Positions 1-11,244 are shown, numbered from the stretch's first letter. The stretch is 64,000 nt of DNA from Prorocentrum cordatum (GCA_963575745.1 CAUYUJ010013936.1:270001-334000); one strand, 5' to 3'. Made by a program: numbers and translations. Notes: a model not told the origin generated them from the letters alone.

Positions 1-378
1 AACCCGCAGCAAGCATGTTGTTTGTCCGTATGTGGCGCCTTGCCGCGCCCGTGTCCTGGAGATGGGTGCCAGGCGCGAGGATTGCGCATCTGGTCGGGAG
101 GCGGGGTCGCGTCGCCCATGAACCCGATGGGACATCGTGTCCTCCCGCCCTGGGCTGGTCATATTCGTGCAGTCCAGTTGCGCATGCCACTGGATTCTGC
201 AGGGCTGGTAGTGGGTTTCCTGGCCGAGGAACCTGAAATAACTGTAAAAGGCTTCAGGAGACTCTGCCACCTTGCGCACCAAGCCATCTCGGGTGGGCAT
301 CGAGTCACGGCCGACGTGGTCTTCTCACCGTTCCTTGAATTGGTTTGTTCGGAAGGCATTGTATGTTTAATTCTCCAG
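1..378. other. Unassigned non-repetitive DNA
   Basis: Overlapping short open frames exist on both strands, but none gives a motif, a compositional bias or a splice pattern I can recognise. Nothing is annotated here with confidence. Confidence 0.4.
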
Positions 379-830
379 TCTCCTCCTCCTCCTCCTCCTC
401 CTCCACCTCCTCCCTGTCCCTTTCCCTCCTTCCGCCTCCTCCCTCCTCCCTCCCTCCCTCCTCCCCCTTTCCCCCCTTTCCTTCCTCCGTCCCTTTTCCC
501 CCCTTCCCCCTCCCTCCTCTCTCCCCGCCCCTCCCTCCCCGCCCCTCCCCTCCTCCCGCCGCCCCCACCCCGTTCCCCGCCCCCCCCCCCCCCCCCCCTT
601 TCCCCTCCCCTTACCTCCCCCTCTCCCCTCCCCGTCCCTCCCCCCTTATCCCACCCCCCCCTCCCCCCCCACCCTCCTCACACACACACCCACACACACA
701 CATCCCCCCTCCTGCTCCTGCTGCTGCTGCTGCTGCTCCTCCTCCTCCTCCTCCCCCTCCTCCTCCTCCTCCCTCCTCCTCCTCCCTCCTTCTCCTCCCT
801 CCCTCCTCCAAGATCCCCTCGCGGCGGCCG
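379..830. repeat. Polypyrimidine tract with CCT, CA and CTG runs
   Basis: Begins with a CCT triplet run, continues as about 250 bases of almost pure C/T, then short CA, CTG and CCT runs. The pyrimidine strand stays open in several frames, so long Pro/Ser/Leu-rich ORFs cross it; these are composition artefacts, not genes. Confidence 0.9.
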
Positions 831-957
831 TCGGCGCACGCTCGCACCGCCCAACAGGGGGGGGCCCCGCCCGGAACAAACTGGCGGGCGACGAGCGCAG
901 CGAGATGGCCAGGGGCGGTCAGGGGCAACGCCACACTGACCTCTTCGAGTCGTGGAA

Positions 958-1100
958 CAGGGCTGGACCTAAACGCTGTTTTGCAGGATTTCGGCCGTTT
1001 CTCGTTTGTCGTCCTGTCGGGGAGTTGCAGGACAACAGGTAAAGCAAAACGAAACACAAAACGAACACAAAACGAAACACAACGTGTACGTCCAGCCCTG
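958..1100. mobile_element. Non-autonomous hAT-type MITE, 143 bp
   Basis: The ends form an 18-bp terminal inverted repeat: CAGGGCTGGACCTAAACG at 958-975, and its complement at 1083-1100 with two mismatches. It is flanked by perfect direct repeats TCGTGGAA at 950-957 and 1101-1108. Eight-base target duplications with ends starting CAGGG are the hallmark of the hAT superfamily. The inside is A-rich (AAACGAACACAAAACG-type runs) and non-coding, so movement would need a transposase supplied elsewhere. A related sequence without the insertion lies at 43,089-43,200 in reverse orientation and matches both flanks. The direct repeat can be read as longer (GTCGTGGAACAG) because the element ends in CAG/CTG. 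Confidence 0.8.
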
Positions 1101-1300
1101 TCGTGGAACAGTCTCGACGAAAGGTGTTTCTCCATTTTCGATCTCGGGGGGCCCTTACCACACCTTGGCACCGGAGCAAAAACGTCTCAGGCTCAAAAGC
1201 CTGTCCCGGGGAAGGGGTCCTGACCTTTGGGCGTCCACGCCGCGAAAAAATCATGATGTCAGGGGTCCCCGGAGAGATCTTCGGCCGTTTCCGTCGGCTC
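1101..1300 (-). repeat. Dispersed repeat related to 43.1 kb and 52.4-53.3 kb
   Basis: The reverse complement of 1101-1160 matches 43,135-43,190 at about 70% identity, sharing GAAACACCT and CACGA blocks. The segment to about 1280 carries a CCTTCCCCGGGAC motif also found in the ~205-bp array at 52.4-53.3 kb. The hAT MITE is inserted into this family. Confidence 0.5.
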
Positions 1301-1437
1301 GCAGTAGTTTTGCAGCCTCGGGAGACCTTCCAGCCGCTGCGCCTCACCGAGAGCGCTCAGGGGATGCCCGACTCGCCCCCGAGCTACCACCCGACAGCCC
1401 GGGGGCAACGTCACGGAGGTTACTTCGGCCCAGGGGG

Positions 1438-1580
1438 TCGGGAGACTCTCCATGGGGGGGGATCCCATGGGGGGGCAGGAGGGGATCCCCCCCAATGGGA
1501 TCCCCAGGGGATCCTATGGGATCCCCCCCCCTTGGGATCCTATCCCCCCATGGGATCCCCCCCCATGAAGAGTCTCCCGA
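1438..1580. repeat. Fold-back element with GGGATCCC-rich arms
   Basis: Arms of about 40 bases (TCGGGAGACTC then CATGGGGGGGGATCCCATGG at the left, its complement at the right ending GAGTCTCCCGA) face each other across a short loop. The whole 143-bp unit can fold into one long hairpin. No coding content. Confidence 0.75.
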
Positions 1581-2407
1581 GGGGGGGGAGCATCGACCAC
1601 CAGCCGCCTACCCGTCTCGAAGAAGGGCGAGCGGCATACGGCAGGTTCGCGCCGCGTCGGCCGGCGGCGACCCCCAACGCGGGCGTTTCAGGCTGAACGC
1701 CGCTCGTGGCCCCGCATCGGCCCATCGGTGTGCGATCCTGCGCCTCTGAAGCGGGCGATCGTTCAGGGTGGAGCGATCCCCGCGGTGTCAGGCACCGGCG
1801 CCAGGGCCGACACGACACGAGCCTGCCGTAGGCATACTCTGTCGGAGGTCCGCGCGGACTTTCTGGATAGGCACCTCGGGCGCCACCCATGCCGTGTACG
1901 AACAAGAAGTTGCATACGGTAGGTTCGTGTGGCGATGGTGCGCACCAGACTGCTCGCGCTTCAGTTTACCTCGAATTGAGCCGCCTCCTCGTTCTTCTGG
2001 CCGCTGCACGTTTTGCTTGGGTTTATATGCTCCTCCTTCACCCCAACCATCGCTGCACTGACAGTGTGCACGTTTTGTACACTGTGCCTTCGACAACGTT
2101 CGATCGCAATTCGCCCTTCCACCTGGTGCGAACGCCTGATGGTTCTCTGCGCCGCTCACTTTGAAACAATGGCGATGGCGCGCCGAAGACGCTGGCGAAG
2201 GTGTTCAAGGTTGAACTCCGCATGACGAACGACGCGGAAGCACCGATGGACACGGCAACGCCATCGTTCCCGACGGGATTCAACTGAACGGCCGGGCCGC
2301 GATCGATTCAAGGCGCAACGATCGGCGCAGAGTCAAAGATTCTTTGCGCGCGCCGACGCCGCACGAACCTGCAGTAAGCAACGTGCGGAGGTCCGCGCGG
2401 ACTCTTG
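1581..2407. repeat. Inverted-repeat segments with shared arm motif
   Basis: GCATACGG(C/T)AGGTTCG occurs at about 1632 and 1910, and its complement near 1812 and 2352, so the stretch looks like two adjacent units with inverted ends. Each unit is followed by GGAGGTCCGCGCGGACT (about 1844 and 2391). That motif and the next 30 bases at 1844-1885 match one arm of the element inside the MsrB gene at 56.8 kb. No gene recognised. Confidence 0.5.
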
Positions 2408-2510
2408 TCAGGAGGAAAAAGAACACACAGACACAATGAATCGTCGATTCCCCAGAAAATATAGGAAAATATGGGAAGTGGGGGGAAGACAAAGACCCAG
2501 AAACATGGTA
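2408..2510 (+). repeat. Dispersed repeat, second copy at 14.8 kb
   Basis: TCAGGAGGA followed by an A-rich stretch, a GATCGTCGA-like block and GGAAGACRAARAYCCAG is repeated in the same order at 14,812-14,905. Both copies follow a CCGCGCGG-containing stretch. Confidence 0.55.
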
Positions 2511-2869
2511 AAACATGGGGACTCCAGCCATTCGTGTCTGTTTCTTGGTGCGCCCCAGGGCCCCTTCACCTTGGAGGATCTGCGCTGGACCCCCCTGGCG
2601 GCGCGCCCAGCGCCCGGGGGGGCCCGCCGATCCCGGAGACCCGCGCGGACCCCCAGAAGCTCACCATGGGGCGGTCAGACAGAAGGGCCGTGCCTTCGAG
2701 GACAGTTGAGGAGCTGCCATCTCATCCTCGGCGCAAGTCGGGCTTGTCCCTCTGCAGGAGAAGGACTCCGAAAGAGTCAGAAAATAGTCAGGGGCTGTTT
2801 TTTTTTATGATGTTCTGACATTTGTTTGTCATATGTTTGGGCTATTTTTTATGTAATCGCTTCGCTCAT
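2511..2869. other. Unassigned DNA
   Basis: No recognisable gene; short frames only, with no family motif or obvious repeat. Confidence 0.35.
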
Positions 2870-3005
2870 TCCGCTGGCCTTGGAGCGCTATTTGGAGCAT
2901 CTTGGGGCCGTCTTGGGGGCTTCTTGGGGGCTTATTGGGAGCGTCTTGGGGCTCCTTGGCGGCGTATTGGGCTCCCCTGGGGCCTCTTGGGGCGGGAGGG
3001 GGGTA
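2870..3005 (+). repeat. CTTGGGG-type minisatellite
   Basis: About 12-base units of the form CTTGGGGGCNT, imperfectly repeated. The same unit recurs at 7.6, 23.9, 51.7-52.1, 53.5-54.9, 61.7-62.1 and 63.5-63.9 kb in one or the other orientation. Confidence 0.7.
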
Positions 3006-3616
3006 GTCGTTGGCAGCCCCCCCCTCGGAGGCTACGATCCTCGTGATGGGTGGCGAAAAATAGCCTCCCCCCTGGGGATCGCCTGGGGGTCAGCCGGGGA
3101 TCGGCCGGGGTACTTTTCGTCCATGCAGGGCCCCCCAGGGGCCGCCCCGCGCGCGCGAATTGAATTAGAAATATTGTTAGGTAGTTACCGGAGATCTTAG
3201 CACGCCTCTGGCCCGTTGGGCTGGCGAATTGTTCCTCCAAACTCCCCCCGTAGGGGTACAGGCCCGACTGAATCCTCGGCGGGCGGAAGGCAGATCGGGC
3301 CGGACGAAAGGGGGGGATTGGGAAAGGAGGGGTTGACGAAATCTGCTGCATGCAGCTGGTTTCGGCCCCACCGAGGGGCCCATTCCTCGATACATAGCCG
3401 CCTCCGGCGCCGGGAGGCGCCGGGAAAATCAGCTACGCGAGCTGATTCTCAAACCCCCCCTTTGCTATCCCCCCTTTCGCCCGGCCCGAAGGGCGGCGGA
3501 AGGTCGGCGGAGGGCAAACGAGGCCGCCCTGCCACCAGCGGAAGCCAGCGGAAGGGCGGCGGCGGAGGGTGCCGGAAGTAGAAGAGCTGCGCCCCTTTGC
3601 TGGGGGGGGGCCCGCT
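3006..3616. other. Unassigned GC-rich DNA
   Basis: No gene recognised. Short G runs and local inverted repeats (for example CGCCGGGAGGCGCCGGG near 3410) are present. Confidence 0.35.
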
Positions 3617-3658
3617 CCTCCTCCTCCTCCTCCTCCTCCTCCTCCTCCTCCTCCTCCT
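3617..3658 (+). repeat. (CCT)n microsatellite
   Basis: Uninterrupted CCT triplets, about 14 copies. Confidence 0.95.
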
Positions 3659-4005
3659 GTAAGAATGAAAGCGTGTTTGGGGTCCGGTTTTCTGGAAGCG
3701 GCCATGCTCATGGTTCGGGCGGTTCTGCCCTTCTCCTGTCGCCGCCGATGGGGGCTCGACAGCCCCCCCGGGTCTCCCGCCCGGGAGCGTGCGGTCTCGC
3801 TGTCGGGGGCCCGCTGCCCATCCGGCGGCGGCGCACCACCGCTTCCGGGTCGATGCTCCCCCCGTTCCCCCCCCCGCCTCCCCCCGCCGGGAGCGAGTCC
3901 CCTCCCCCCCCGTCGAGAGGAGGTTTTGGTTTTCGGGTCATCGTCGGAAGCTTCTGGGCCTCCCAGTGTGCGGTCCGAGCAGATGGGGCAGGAGGTTCGC
4001 GCCGT
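3659..4005. other. Unassigned GC-rich DNA
   Basis: Pro/Arg-rich open frames on both strands come from C-rich composition. No family motif seen. Confidence 0.35.
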
Positions 4006-4137
4006 ATCGCCGCTGTATCGGCGATGCGGCTCGATGCGGAGCCCGATTTTCTCCACGCCCACGTCACCGATGCATCGCCGACGTCGCCAGTGCATCGCCG
4101 ATGCATCGCGGATACATCGGCGATGCAATCGCCGGAT
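4006..4137. repeat. Palindromic ATCGGCGATGC-type repeat cluster
   Basis: Repeated TCGGCGATGC and GCATCGCCGA blocks alternate in both orientations and would form several small hairpins. The same TCGGCGAT vocabulary occurs in the fold-back element at 26.9-27.1 kb. Confidence 0.6.
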
Positions 4138-4419
4138 TTTTTGAGGGTTGGGGACGACGTCGGGGTGGTGTGGTGTAACTATACTTGTTGTCCCCGTTTC
4201 CCGGGGAAACAACGACACAAATATACATTGGGATCCCGAATGCACTAGGATCCGCTCTCCTTTGCGAATTTCAGTGCGGGGCTGGAAAGAGCGTCGATGT
4301 ATATCCGTAAGGGCTTCGCCCCCATGCCGCTGGCCCCCCTCTTTTAGAATGGGACTTGCCAGAGCTGTGTTGGATGTCTGGGCGCTGACGTGAAGCAAGT
4401 TCGGGACTTCACGCGAGGG

Positions 4420-5015
4420 CCAATATTGAATTACGTGGGTGTATGGCTTCGGTGGCGAGAACATTCGGTAATTTACGCTGGTTTATGGCCTCGGGGACGC
4501 GAGCATTGTAACTCACGAGGGTTTGTGGCATCGGGCGCGCAAATATTTTATAATCTGCAGAAAGGTCGACGGCATCGGGGGCGTGAATCTTGTGTGCATC
4601 GGTTGTGCTTTTGGCCTCGGGGGCGCAAGCACGGTGTAATGTACGGGGGTTCTGGCCCTGGGGACGCGAATATGATATAAGTTTCGAAGGTTTATGGCTT
4701 CGGGGGCGCGAATGTTATATAATTTACATGGGTTTATGATTTCGGGGGCGCGAGCGTCGCGTAATTTACCAGGGTGTATGGCTTCAGGGGCGCGAGTATA
4801 GTGTAGTTTACCAAGGTGTATGGCATCGGGGACGTGAATATTGTATAATTGACATTGGTTTATGGTTTCGGGGGCGCGAACATGGTGTAATTTACCAGGG
4901 TGCATGGCTTGGGGGACGCGAGTGTTGTAATCTATGAAGGGTTATGGTTTCGGGGACGCAAATCTTGTGTAATTTACAAAAGATGATGGCCTCGGGGACG
5001 CGAATCTCATGTATT
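4420..5015 (+). repeat. Tandem array, ~41-bp unit
   Basis: About 14 diverged copies of a unit reading roughly TATGGCTTCGGGGGCGCGA followed by an AT-rich half ending TAATTTAC. Clear starts occur at 4442, 4484, 4524 and onward at 40-42-base spacing. No coding content. Confidence 0.85.
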
Positions 5016-5224
5016 TTTATGTGTCCCACGCCCCACCAGGAATTCAGACAACGTGATCTGGGCGTGGTAGAAAGGCTGGTTTGGGCCCCCCTCGCGCGTT
5101 CAGCAACACTTAACAGTAAGGAAGCAGAAAGCAGGACTGGAACAGTGGAAACTGGAAACTGCAAGAGGTACAGGGAGCTGCAATTCTCACCCTCGCAGCC
5201 TGGTGGCCCCGCCAGGGGTCCAGT

Positions 5225-5287
5225 GGATAGATGTGTGTATATATGTGTATATATATATATACATATGCATATGTATGTATGTATTTT

Positions 5288-5362
<75 letters not shown>
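5225..5362 (+). repeat. TA/TG then GA microsatellite
   Basis: An AT-dinucleotide and TATG stretch passes directly into a (GA)n run with one AAAGAAAG interruption. It abuts the zinc-finger exon that follows. Confidence 0.95.
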
Positions 5363-6008
5363 TTCGGCTCCCCAGAGCGCCCACGACGGGGCGCAGCCGC
5401 TGGAGAGCATCCCGAGGCTGGAAGGCCGCCGACAACCGACGAGCACGCTCGAAGACCTCCAGCCTCGCACCCCCTTTGGTCGGTCCCCCCGAGGTGGGCG
5501 GCCGGGTGGCGCCTCTCCCGGGGTGGTCCTCCAGGAGGAGCGGACCGCAGACGGGGGCGTCGGAGGCTGCGCCCGGGACCGGGCGCCGCTCGACAGGGCG
5601 GCGGTGGAGGACGGCCTGCGAGTTCTCAGCACGTTCCTGCACGCTCGCGACGCGGGTCCGAACGCACGTGTGCGCTCCAGCTCGGCCTCCGCGACAGCGA
5701 GGGGGCACTGCTCCAGGCCCGCGGCGGAGGTGTCCATGCCCGTCTCGGCGGCGGCGCGTGTCGCGGAGGGGGCCACCTCGGACTTGGGCCCGACGTGGGG
5801 GTCCATCCTGCACTCGTCGGGCAGGTGCCGCCCCTGCCTCTTCGCGGAGCGCGGCTGCAGAAGCGGGGAGTTCTGCCAGTTCTGTCACCTCTGCACCTCG
5901 GCAGGGAGGAAGCGAGCCACCAACAAGAAAGGCAACCATAGGCAGTTCTCGTGGCGCTGCCTCCGCAGAGCCACCGCCCGGGCGAGGGCGAGCGATGGCG
6001 CGCGGTGA
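5361..6008 (+). CDS. CCCH-type zinc finger protein, C-terminal exon (partial)
   Basis: One frame carries GSILHSSGRCRPC followed by LFAERGC, RSGEFC and QFCHLC, encoded at about 5799-5895. The cysteines and histidine fit a C-x6-C-x5-C-x3-H finger preceded by a conserved GxCxPC. This combined motif is typical of an expanded family of dinoflagellate zinc-finger proteins, probably RNA-binding; the target here is unknown. A basic tail (AGRKRATNKKGNHRQF) follows. The upstream ~150 residues are Ser/Ala/Pro-rich and mostly disordered-looking. The first in-frame Met near the finger is at 5736, but upstream coding looks genuine, so the true start may lie in another exon. The reading frame stops at 6006-6008, where the sequence GCG|GTGAGT makes a strong splice donor, so the protein may continue. 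No neighbour partner is visible. Confidence 0.7.
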
Positions 6009-6476
6009 GTTTTGGCGCCGGCGGCCGCCCGGCCTCTTTACAGTGCCCGACCTCCGCGGCCTGGCGTTCTGCTCTGGAAGTCGTGCGTGCACGAGCTGCT
6101 TGCTCGCTCGGCCCTCTCGTGGTAATCGGGTTGGCTGGCTGGCCGGAGAAGTCGTGCCCAGGCGGCGCATCGGCAAACATAACACACGATAGCACGAAGA
6201 CCATGGGAGACATAATAGAACAGCCTCGCAAATGCAAGCGCGAGGGAACGCAAACTTTTTACCGACGTTGGTCGGTGCTGGGCGCGGACGACAATACACT
6301 GTGATCGAGCCCGTGTGGTCAGTACGTGCACTACTTGGGCAGGAAGCGCCGTTTCACAGCGTGAACACGCTGCATGTCTGCAGAGTCCGCAGAGTATTGG
6401 CGCACTCTGCCCATTTGCGCCTGCTCAGGATGCGCGCTTGCACCAGTAGGGTGCCCTTTTGTCCATGGCGGTTGGA
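6009..6476. other. Possible intron and unassigned DNA
   Basis: Begins with a GTGAGT donor from the zinc-finger exon. I could not find a convincing downstream exon in this stretch. Confidence 0.35.
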
Positions 6477-6566
6477 CTCCTCCTCCTCCTCCTCCTCCGT
6501 CTCCGCCGCCTCCTCCTCCTCCTCCTCCTCCTCTTCCTCCTTCTCTTCCTCCTCCTCCTCCTCCTG
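6477..6566 (+). repeat. (CCT)n microsatellite
   Basis: CCT triplets with occasional CGT and CTT interruptions. Confidence 0.95.
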
Positions 6567-7004
6567 ACCGAGCCTCTGCCAGCTGGCCCCGACGCCCTGC
6601 CACTGCGGCAGCGCCAGTGGACATGTCTGGCCACAGGTGCGCGGGGCGGTGCTCGGGGTGGTCCGCGCTGCACGGCCCTCGCAGTTTCTTGTTGTTGGCA
6701 CTGCCAGCGTGGTATGTACGAGCCGTTGTGCTGTCGGACCGAGGTATAAGATCCAGAGCGGTTCGGAGAGGGTTCCCTGGCGTTCTTCTTGTCTGCTCGA
6801 TGGATGCTCTTATGCATCCTGGGGAGTGCGCCCACGGATGTTCTGTGAGTCTTGGCCGCCGGATGGTCTCGTGTTTTTGAAGGATGCTCTTTTGTCCCCG
6901 GTCCGACTGTACTTACAGCTGTGCATACAGTTCTGCGCGTATGTTTCCGGTGGCCAATTATGGAATACTTGTACACTTTCGTAACTACGTCTTTGCAGTA
7001 CACT
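6567..7004. other. Unassigned DNA
   Basis: Non-repetitive, moderate GC; short frames on both strands without recognisable motifs. Confidence 0.35.
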
Positions 7005-7110
7005 AGCGTCAATTAGCGCTTGGTGACCGATGAGATGTCGCCGATGTAGCGTCGATCTGCGTCGAGTAGCGTCAATTTAGCGTAGATGTAGCGTCGATTT
7101 GCGTTGATTC
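7005..7110 (+). repeat. GTAGCGTCGAT short repeat cluster
   Basis: Five or more imperfect copies of (G)TAGCGTC(A/G)AT within about 100 bases. Confidence 0.7.
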
Positions 7111-7224
7111 GCAAGAGCAACTGAAGTTGGTATGGAAGGCTCCCATGAGTTGCTCTCTATTTTCTTTGCTTCTTACACAGTGCTTGCAGTTACGTCCTAT
7201 TCGCGTGGTCTGTAGGGAGCCGAA

Positions 7225-7545
7225 AGCGGGCGGCCCAAACATGGAGAACGTCACATTCGGACAGCCGAGGTTTCAAACGTAGAAAACACATGGTTCTCAA
7301 GCGTGTGCGGCCCAAACCGCGAAACCACTTGGTTTCTGCACGCCCTCCTTGTGACCGTCCCGAGCACATAACTATGGACGGTCCGAGCTGGGAAAAACGC
7401 GACGTTCGGACAGCGGGCGGTCCAAACTGGATCATCACGTGGTTCTGGACATCGGGCGGTCCAAACGGGGAGATCACGACGTTCGGACAGCGGACGGTCC
7501 AGCTGGTCAAGGAGCGCCCTCGAGACTGCCGAAAATACCGATTCC
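7225..7545 (+). repeat. Tandem array, ~40-50-bp unit
   Basis: Diverged units built around CGGACAGCGGGCGGTCCAAA and a following CACGTGGTTCT-like block, clearest at 7406, 7448 and 7484. Both strands remain partly open, giving misleading ORFs. Confidence 0.7.
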
Positions 7546-7614
7546 GATAGGTGCATCCTTCAAACACTGTCCATATCCTACATCGCATGTTTGAAAGTAT
7601 ATTTCTAAAGTAGT

Positions 7615-7725
7615 GTTGAAATATGTTTTGAAGGGCCTCAAGGCAGCTCAAGAGGGACCGAAGACAGCCCGAGAATCCCCCAGGACGGCCCAAGAGGGCT
7701 TCAATATTTCCCAAGGATGCGAGTC
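7615..7725 (-). repeat. CTTGGG-type minisatellite (reverse orientation)
   Basis: Reads as CTCAAG/CCCAAGAGG units on the plus strand, the complement of the family at 2.9 and 54 kb. Confidence 0.55.
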
Positions 7726-7815
7726 AACCTCTCCCGAAGGGGATGGGTCCGAAGGGGAAGAAGGGGGCTGGAAGATGGAGCTCTCTAAACCACTCACGCC
7801 CCTGAAGGGCTGGTG
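7726..7815 (+). repeat. Dispersed ~80-bp repeat, inverted copy beside the Helitron ORF
   Basis: GAAGGGGAAGAAGGGGG, then CTCTCTAAACCACTCACGCC, then GGGCTGGTGGGA appear in the same order in the complement of 23,465-23,550, immediately upstream of the first Met of the Helitron replicase frame. Confidence 0.7.
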
Positions 7816-9540
7816 GGATTTGAAGCGATCTCGAAATGCGAAAATGCGCTGCAGCTGTAGTCTTTTGTAAAGTCCAATTCGTCGGGGCGCTGAACAAACT
7901 TAGCAGGAACATGGTTGGTAATGGTCTGATTTGTTGATGCATATTGGTTCAGTGTGTTGTTGCTTTGAAGGCCAGGGCCGTGCAGCGTGGAGCAGGTACA
8001 CCTTTTACTATCAGGTGATCTTAGGTCCACTTATTGGCCTCTTACTATCGACCCTTCATTATTTGAATGGCATGCTGGAGCGAGCGTTTAGCTTCGTGCC
8101 CAGGCTCGTGTGAGCTCTTGCTGGAGTATCATCTGGCAGTTCCTGCTTGTGTGAAGCCATCGGGCCATCCAGTGACAGTCCTTGTGTCATAGAAAACGCA
8201 TGCCACCGAAGGCCCTGGGCGGGGAAGGAGCAGGCTCCACATTGGCAACGCATGGCAGAGAGAAAGACTGGCCGGTGCTGGTCGTGCGATATCATCCGGT
8301 CCTGGCGAGCTTCTGGGCCTCTGGCGAGGAGTCGGGGAGTGCACACGTTCTGCGGCCCGTGCTGGCCCAGGCTGCCACCCCTAAGCAAGCCGGTGATGGG
8401 GCCTCTCGGGCCTTTCTCTTGCCGATCGGCGTGGGCCCTCGCACCCCGCCCCCTCCCCCCCCACCCCACCCCATGGAGTGGATCTTGGCTTTTTTTAGCG
8501 TCTGTTTCGAGCAAGTGGAGTCCCCCCTCATAGGACGCACTGTTGCAATCAGCCGCACTAAGCAGAGGTCTGGAGCCAGACCCCCCCCCCTGCCCCCCTC
8601 TTTCGCCCGATGTCTAAACGCCGAAAAAGAAAACGCTGACTTGGGAAGGTCATGGAAACGTCTCAGGATGCGGCACTTCGTTCTCCAGGCACGCTGGGAA
8701 AGGCCAGCGGGAATTCTAGAATTCGAGCGCCCACCAGGGATGGTGCAGTTGACAGGCACGTTGAGATACTTGGTTGTCCATATCGGCCTCTTGTCGAGGA
8801 GCCGCGCTGCGGATCGGAAGCACGGTTGTGCAGCCAGTATTGTATCCCCAGGAAGTCGCACGTGAGCTCGGAACGCTTTTGCCGTTTTGGGCATGGCGCA
8901 GCTCCTTGCGGCGCTTGCTGATTTGCCCCAGGCCCCCTCCGGAGCCGAAACCTCCACGGGCCACTCCTGAGAGATCGGAGGACTCGCAGGAGGAGGGGGG
9001 GGAGGGCTGAGATGGATCGAAGCTAGTTGGGTTCACAAGCTCCAGCCGGACGGCCAAGGAGCTCGTGCACGAGCGCAAGCGCCGGGGGGAGGGAGGGGGA
9101 GCCAGGGGACGCACGCGCCCAGCCTGGCCGCCCAAGCCCCCCCAAGCCACCACAACCCTCAGGGGCGACAGAGAAGTAAGGATTTTCCCTGCCAGCCCGA
9201 AGGCAGCCCACACTCACGGCGTCCCTGCCAGCAGACCAGCTGCAGAACGAAGGCCCCGCACCCCCAAGGAGAGGAGGGCCTCAGGGAAGTATGTCCAGGA
9301 GATGATGGAGACGAAGCCAGAGCAGCACAGGGGTAAGGCCAGGAGAAGCAGCAGGGGAGGGCGCGTTCATCCACCACCCGCCCCTCTGGGCGCACTCCCA
9401 GGGGAGGGCCCCCGCAATCGGCACACCAGCTCTCCGCAGGAGCTCCCATCCACCATCCTACAGTGGAGACCCATGCCAAGAAACGCCCTGCTTGCCTCCA
9501 GGGTGCCCTGGGTTTCTTGTGTGTTCAATGGTTTTGCTAT
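7816..9540. other. Unassigned region with open frames
   Basis: The longest plus-strand frame is 8182-8865 (227 codons); 9065-9544 gives a basic, Pro/Arg-rich frame (159 codons). Neither shows a family motif, and overlapping minus-strand frames are as long. Diverged exons are possible but I cannot support one. Poly-C runs lie at about 8450-8470 and 8580-8600. Confidence 0.3.
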
Positions 9541-9958
9541 GTAAAGCGTGATGTTCCCACACCATAAATCATTGGACGTCCTGGAGTCTCAGGATTGGTT
9601 TTCGTGTGGAAGGTTTCTTGTGGCCGAGCCCCCACAGTACCCACCCAACCAGCAGGTGAGGTCGGGGGGGATGGAGGACATGCGCGAGCGGGGACCGAGG
9701 GGGGCCGGGGAGGCGGGGAGGATGAGGGGGAAGCAGCATTTGCAAGGTGCAGCGCCGAGGTTAACGCAGTAGCGCGCGGCCCTCTGCGAGGAGCGTGCCG
9801 CGTTTTGAGGAGCACGGCGAGGGAGGAGGGATCGGCGTCACCCCAAGGCACTGATACAATTTGTGAGTCGCCCCCCCCAGTGGCGACGCGCGCGTCGATA
9901 CATCTTACAGCTCCATGGCGGGCGCTTTCTGGCCATTCCGCTCGGGAAGCTACCTACC
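9541..9958. other. Unassigned DNA
   Basis: No gene recognised; mixed composition with G-rich blocks near 9,660-9,740. Confidence 0.3.
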
Positions 9959-9990
9959 GACACATATATATATATATATATATATACATA
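9959..9990. repeat. (TA)n microsatellite
   Basis: Dinucleotide AT run flanked by ACACA and CATAG. Confidence 0.95.
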
Positions 9991-10144
9991 GATGCCACAA
10001 GATGGTTGTGCTGAATTCAGGCGATCGCACACATGGATCAAGGGGGCGTGGATTAGCGACGGGTCCCGTTTCCATGGGAAATCGCGGACTTCCGCCGCCG
10101 AGCGAGGCGGCACCGGCCGCTTTTTTGGGGAGGGCACCTCCCCC

Positions 10145-10184
10145 GATCCATGGATTTGGCGACCGCGCGCCAAATCCATGGATC
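10145..10184. repeat. Perfect hairpin, 17-bp arms
   Basis: GATCCATGGATTTGGCG is followed by a short loop and its exact complement CGCCAAATCCATGGATC. Weaker inverted similarity continues outward to about 10,045 and 10,205, suggesting a larger fold-back unit. Confidence 0.85.
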
Positions 10185-10259
10185 GCTAGTCCATGTTTGC
10201 GCGCCCCCGATGCATGTTCGGGTCGGACGCACGCCTCCGAGGAGGCCACGTTTGGTCCC

Positions 10260-11015
<756 letters not shown>

Positions 11016-11244
11016 CGGGTCCCGGCCGAGCAGCGGGCCGGGAGATTGTCCAGACATCCTCAGGCATTCTCAGACGGCGCCCGCATCGTCGCAGCACCAA
11101 GAGTAGCATCGCGGCAGCATCGTTAGCAGCTGTAGGGGCCGCAGCACCGGTGCGCGCGGGCATATGCAGGGCTGCCCACAGCGCGAAGGTCAGGCTATCG
11201 GCCGGACCCCCCCTCCCCCCCCCTCCCCAGAACCTGGGTTATCG

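Noticed and set aside
7190-7714. 174-codon minus-strand ORF over the 7.2-7.55 kb array
   Set aside because: The repeated GPPAVRTS/WTVRCPNV-like peptides mirror the tandem DNA repeat.
8292-8957. 221-codon minus and 227-codon plus ORFs at 8.2-8.9 kb
   Set aside because: The two strands are equally open, poly-C runs interrupt both, and neither has a recognisable domain.
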